DNA of 16,006 bases, taken from contig VEPB01000166.1 of the NCBI GenBank assembly GCA_012026715.1, positions 1 to 16,006 of the forward strand, written 5' to 3'. The DNA comes from Methylococcaceae bacterium. GTDB taxonomy: Bacteria > Pseudomonadota > Gammaproteobacteria > Methylococcales > Methylococcaceae. Position 1 is the first letter of the stretch. Each line of letters starts with the position of its first letter. A program made the position numbers and the translations under genes. Positions 14,685 to 16,006 of this stretch are shown here, piece by piece. The notes under the pieces were generated by a model. The model searched no databases. It had not been told where the DNA came from and saw nothing but the letters and a program-made list of their open reading frames with translations.

Positions 14685-16006
14685 GCAGCAAGTTGCAGCG
14701 GCTCAAGTCGGCCACCGTGATTTCGCTGCACGACCTGGCGATGGTGGTGCTGGCCTGGCTTGGCGCTTACTGGTTGCGCTTCAACCTGTCGGAGGTGCCG
14801 GAGCCTTTCTGGTCGGCAGGATTACGCTTGTTGCCCGGGGTCATCGTCATCCAGGGGGTGATTTTCCGCTTATTTGGCCTATATCGGGGCGTCTGGCGGT
14901 TCGCCTCGATCCCCGACCTGTTGCGTATCGGCAAGGCGGTCGGATTGGGGATGGCGGTCATCGCCGCGGCCGTGTTTCTGTTCAATCGTTCGGTGGCCAT
15001 ACCCCGCTCGGTGTTTCCGCTCTATCTCGGTTTGCTGCTCCTGTTTCTGTGCGGGCCGCGGGTTTTGTACCGGGTCTACAAGGATCGCGGGGTGCCCAGC
15101 CACTCCCGTCGTCCGGCCCTGGTGGTGGGGGCGGGCTGCGCCGGCGAGCTTTTGGTCAGGGATTTGCTTAGGGTCCGTGAAGCCGCCTATCACCCGGTGG
15201 CCTTCGTCGACGACGATCCCCGCAAGAAAGGACGGGAAATCCGTGGTGTCAGGGTTCGTGGAAGTTGCGACAAGCTGCCGCGGTTTGCCAAGTCGCTCGG
15301 GGTGGAGGCGATATTGATCGCCATACCTTCGGCATCGGAAAAGCAGATGCGGCGAATCGTCGATCTCTGCGAGGCGACCGGCCTGCCGTTTCTGACCTTG
15401 CCATCGGTTCAGGAAGCCTTGTCCGGCGACGTCACCCGCTCGCTCAGGGACGTCTCCATCGAAGATCTGCTGGGGCGTGACCCGGTCAAGCTGGATCGCC
15501 GCTCTGTCGAGGCGCATCTGCAAGGCAAGCGGGTGCTGGTGACCGGCGGTGGCGGCTCGATCGGCGCCCAGCTGTGCTTGCAGATTGCCCAATTCCCGGT
15601 GAAGCGGCTGATCATTTACGAGCAGTGCGAATATAACCTCTACCGCATCGAGGGGGAGCTCAGACGGCTATATCCGGGGCTGGAACCGGTTGCCCTGCTG
15701 GGAGACGTGTGCGACCGTCCGTCGGTGGACTGGGTCATGCAACAGTATCGGCCGGACGTGGTGTTCCATGCCGCCGCCTACAAGCACGTACCCATGCTGG
15801 AAAACCAGGCGCGTGCCGCGGTGATCAACAATGTGCTGGGCACCCGGTCGGTAGCGGAGGCCGCGGTGGCGGCGGGGGCCGGAGAATTTGTGCTGATTTC
15901 GACCGATAAGGCGGTCAATCCCACCAATGTGATGGGCGCCACCAAGCGGATCGCGGAGATGGTGGTGCAGGGCTTGGGGGGGGGGGCGCCCCGGGCGGGG
16001 GGGGGG
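14681..16006 (+). CDS. WbpM/PglF/CapD-type membrane nucleotide-sugar 4,6-dehydratase, 3' partial
   Basis: 442 codons are visible before the right edge; the family is usually 600-670 aa. Four hydrophobic segments (about 11-32, 47-68, 84-102 and 110-128) anchor it. A first Rossmann-like CoA-binding region (ALVVGAGCAGE, 146-156) and the catalytic SDR domain follow, with VTGGGGSIGAQL from 287, HAAAYKHVPMLENQ (K368) and STDKAVNPTNVMGATKR (407-423). The last motif has Met (M418) where most SDRs have the catalytic Tyr, then K422, as in Campylobacter PglF. Such enzymes convert UDP-GlcNAc to UDP-2-acetamido-2,6-dideoxy-xylo-hexos-4-ulose, the precursor of QuiNAc, FucNAc and bacillosamine. The start overlaps the previous stop (ATGA), with GGAG 7 nt upstream (14670-14673). 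From about codon 430 the translation degenerates into Gly runs because of the poly-G end and should not be trusted. Confidence 0.9.
   Translation, partial: MSSKLQRLKSATVISLHDLAMVVLAWLGAYWLRFNLSEVPEPFWSAGLRLLPGVIVIQGVIFRLFGLYRGVWRFASIPDLLRIGKAVGLGMAVIAAAVFLFNRSVAIPRSVFPLYLGLLLLFLCGPRVLYRVYKDRGVPSHSRRPALVVGAGCAGELLVRDLLRVREAAYHPVAFVDDDPRKKGREIRGVRVRGSCDKLPRFAKSLGVEAILIAIPSASEKQMRRIVDLCEATGLPFLTLPSVQEALSGDVTRSLRDVSIEDLLGRDPVKLDRRSVEAHLQGKRVLVTGGGGSIGAQLCLQIAQFPVKRLIIYEQCEYNLYRIEGELRRLYPGLEPVALLGDVCDRPSVDWVMQQYRPDVVFHAAAYKHVPMLENQARAAVINNVLGTRSVAEAAVAAGAGEFVLISTDKAVNPTNVMGATKRIAEMVVQGLGGGAPRAGGG
15976..16006. other. Poly-G terminal sequence, probable sequencing or assembly artefact
   Basis: Runs of 11 G (15976-15986) and 10 G (15997-16006) flank a short C/G block at the very end. 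They interrupt the conserved dehydratase reading frame at a place where family members continue with ordinary residues toward an FVxVRFGNVLGS-type motif. Poly-G tails at read ends are a known artefact of two-colour sequencing chemistry. Confidence 0.75.

Overview
The window is about 16 kb of GC-rich, densely coding bacterial DNA. It carries ten gene-sized coding regions with clear family assignments, plus one partial gene at the left edge. Protein content (PNPase, S15, GlnE next to IlvE, a large NAD-type glutamate dehydrogenase, a WbpL/WbpM-like pair) points to a proteobacterium, most likely a gammaproteobacterium. Assignment below that level would be a guess. The last ~35 bases are G homopolymers, so the right edge looks like a damaged contig end rather than genuine sequence.

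Left part (1-2122): two convergent genes encode FGE-sulfatase (SUMF1/EgtB/PvdO) fold proteins. The first is cut by the left edge; the second carries two N-terminal membrane helices. Neither has the paired catalytic cysteines of true formylglycine-generating enzymes. A strong hairpin lies between them, and about 330 bp without a convincing gene separates them from pnp.

Middle part (2123-13408), all on the minus strand. Reading in transcription order from the right: a STAS anti-sigma-factor antagonist, an RsbW/SpoIIAB-type ATP-binding protein, a very large NAD-glutamate dehydrogenase, glnE, ilvE, then rpsO and pnp. The first five are overlapping or separated by at most 52 bp and look like one operon. 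Its three enzymes all act around glutamate: oxidation of glutamate, adenylylation control of glutamine synthetase, and glutamate-dependent transamination of branched-chain amino acids. A partner-switching regulatory pair heads it. rpsO-pnp follows as a classic pair behind its own candidate sigma-70 promoter, which overlaps a perfect 7-bp inverted repeat.

Right part (13647-16006), plus strand: a WbpL/WecA-type polyprenyl-phosphate sugar-1-phosphate transferase overlaps by ATGA a membrane-anchored WbpM/PglF/CapD-type nucleotide-sugar 4,6-dehydratase. This is the typical pair that makes a 6-deoxy-HexNAc and places it first on the lipid carrier for O-antigen or capsule synthesis. The dehydratase runs off the right edge. 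The divergent 238-bp region between this pair and the STAS operon holds a perfect 16-bp palindrome.

No tRNA, rRNA, CRISPR array, insertion sequence or phage gene was seen. Nothing here is clearly a wholly new system. The most unusual points are the partner-switching module fused by position to a glutamate operon, the short glutamate dehydrogenase, and the tandem cysteine-less FGE-like proteins.
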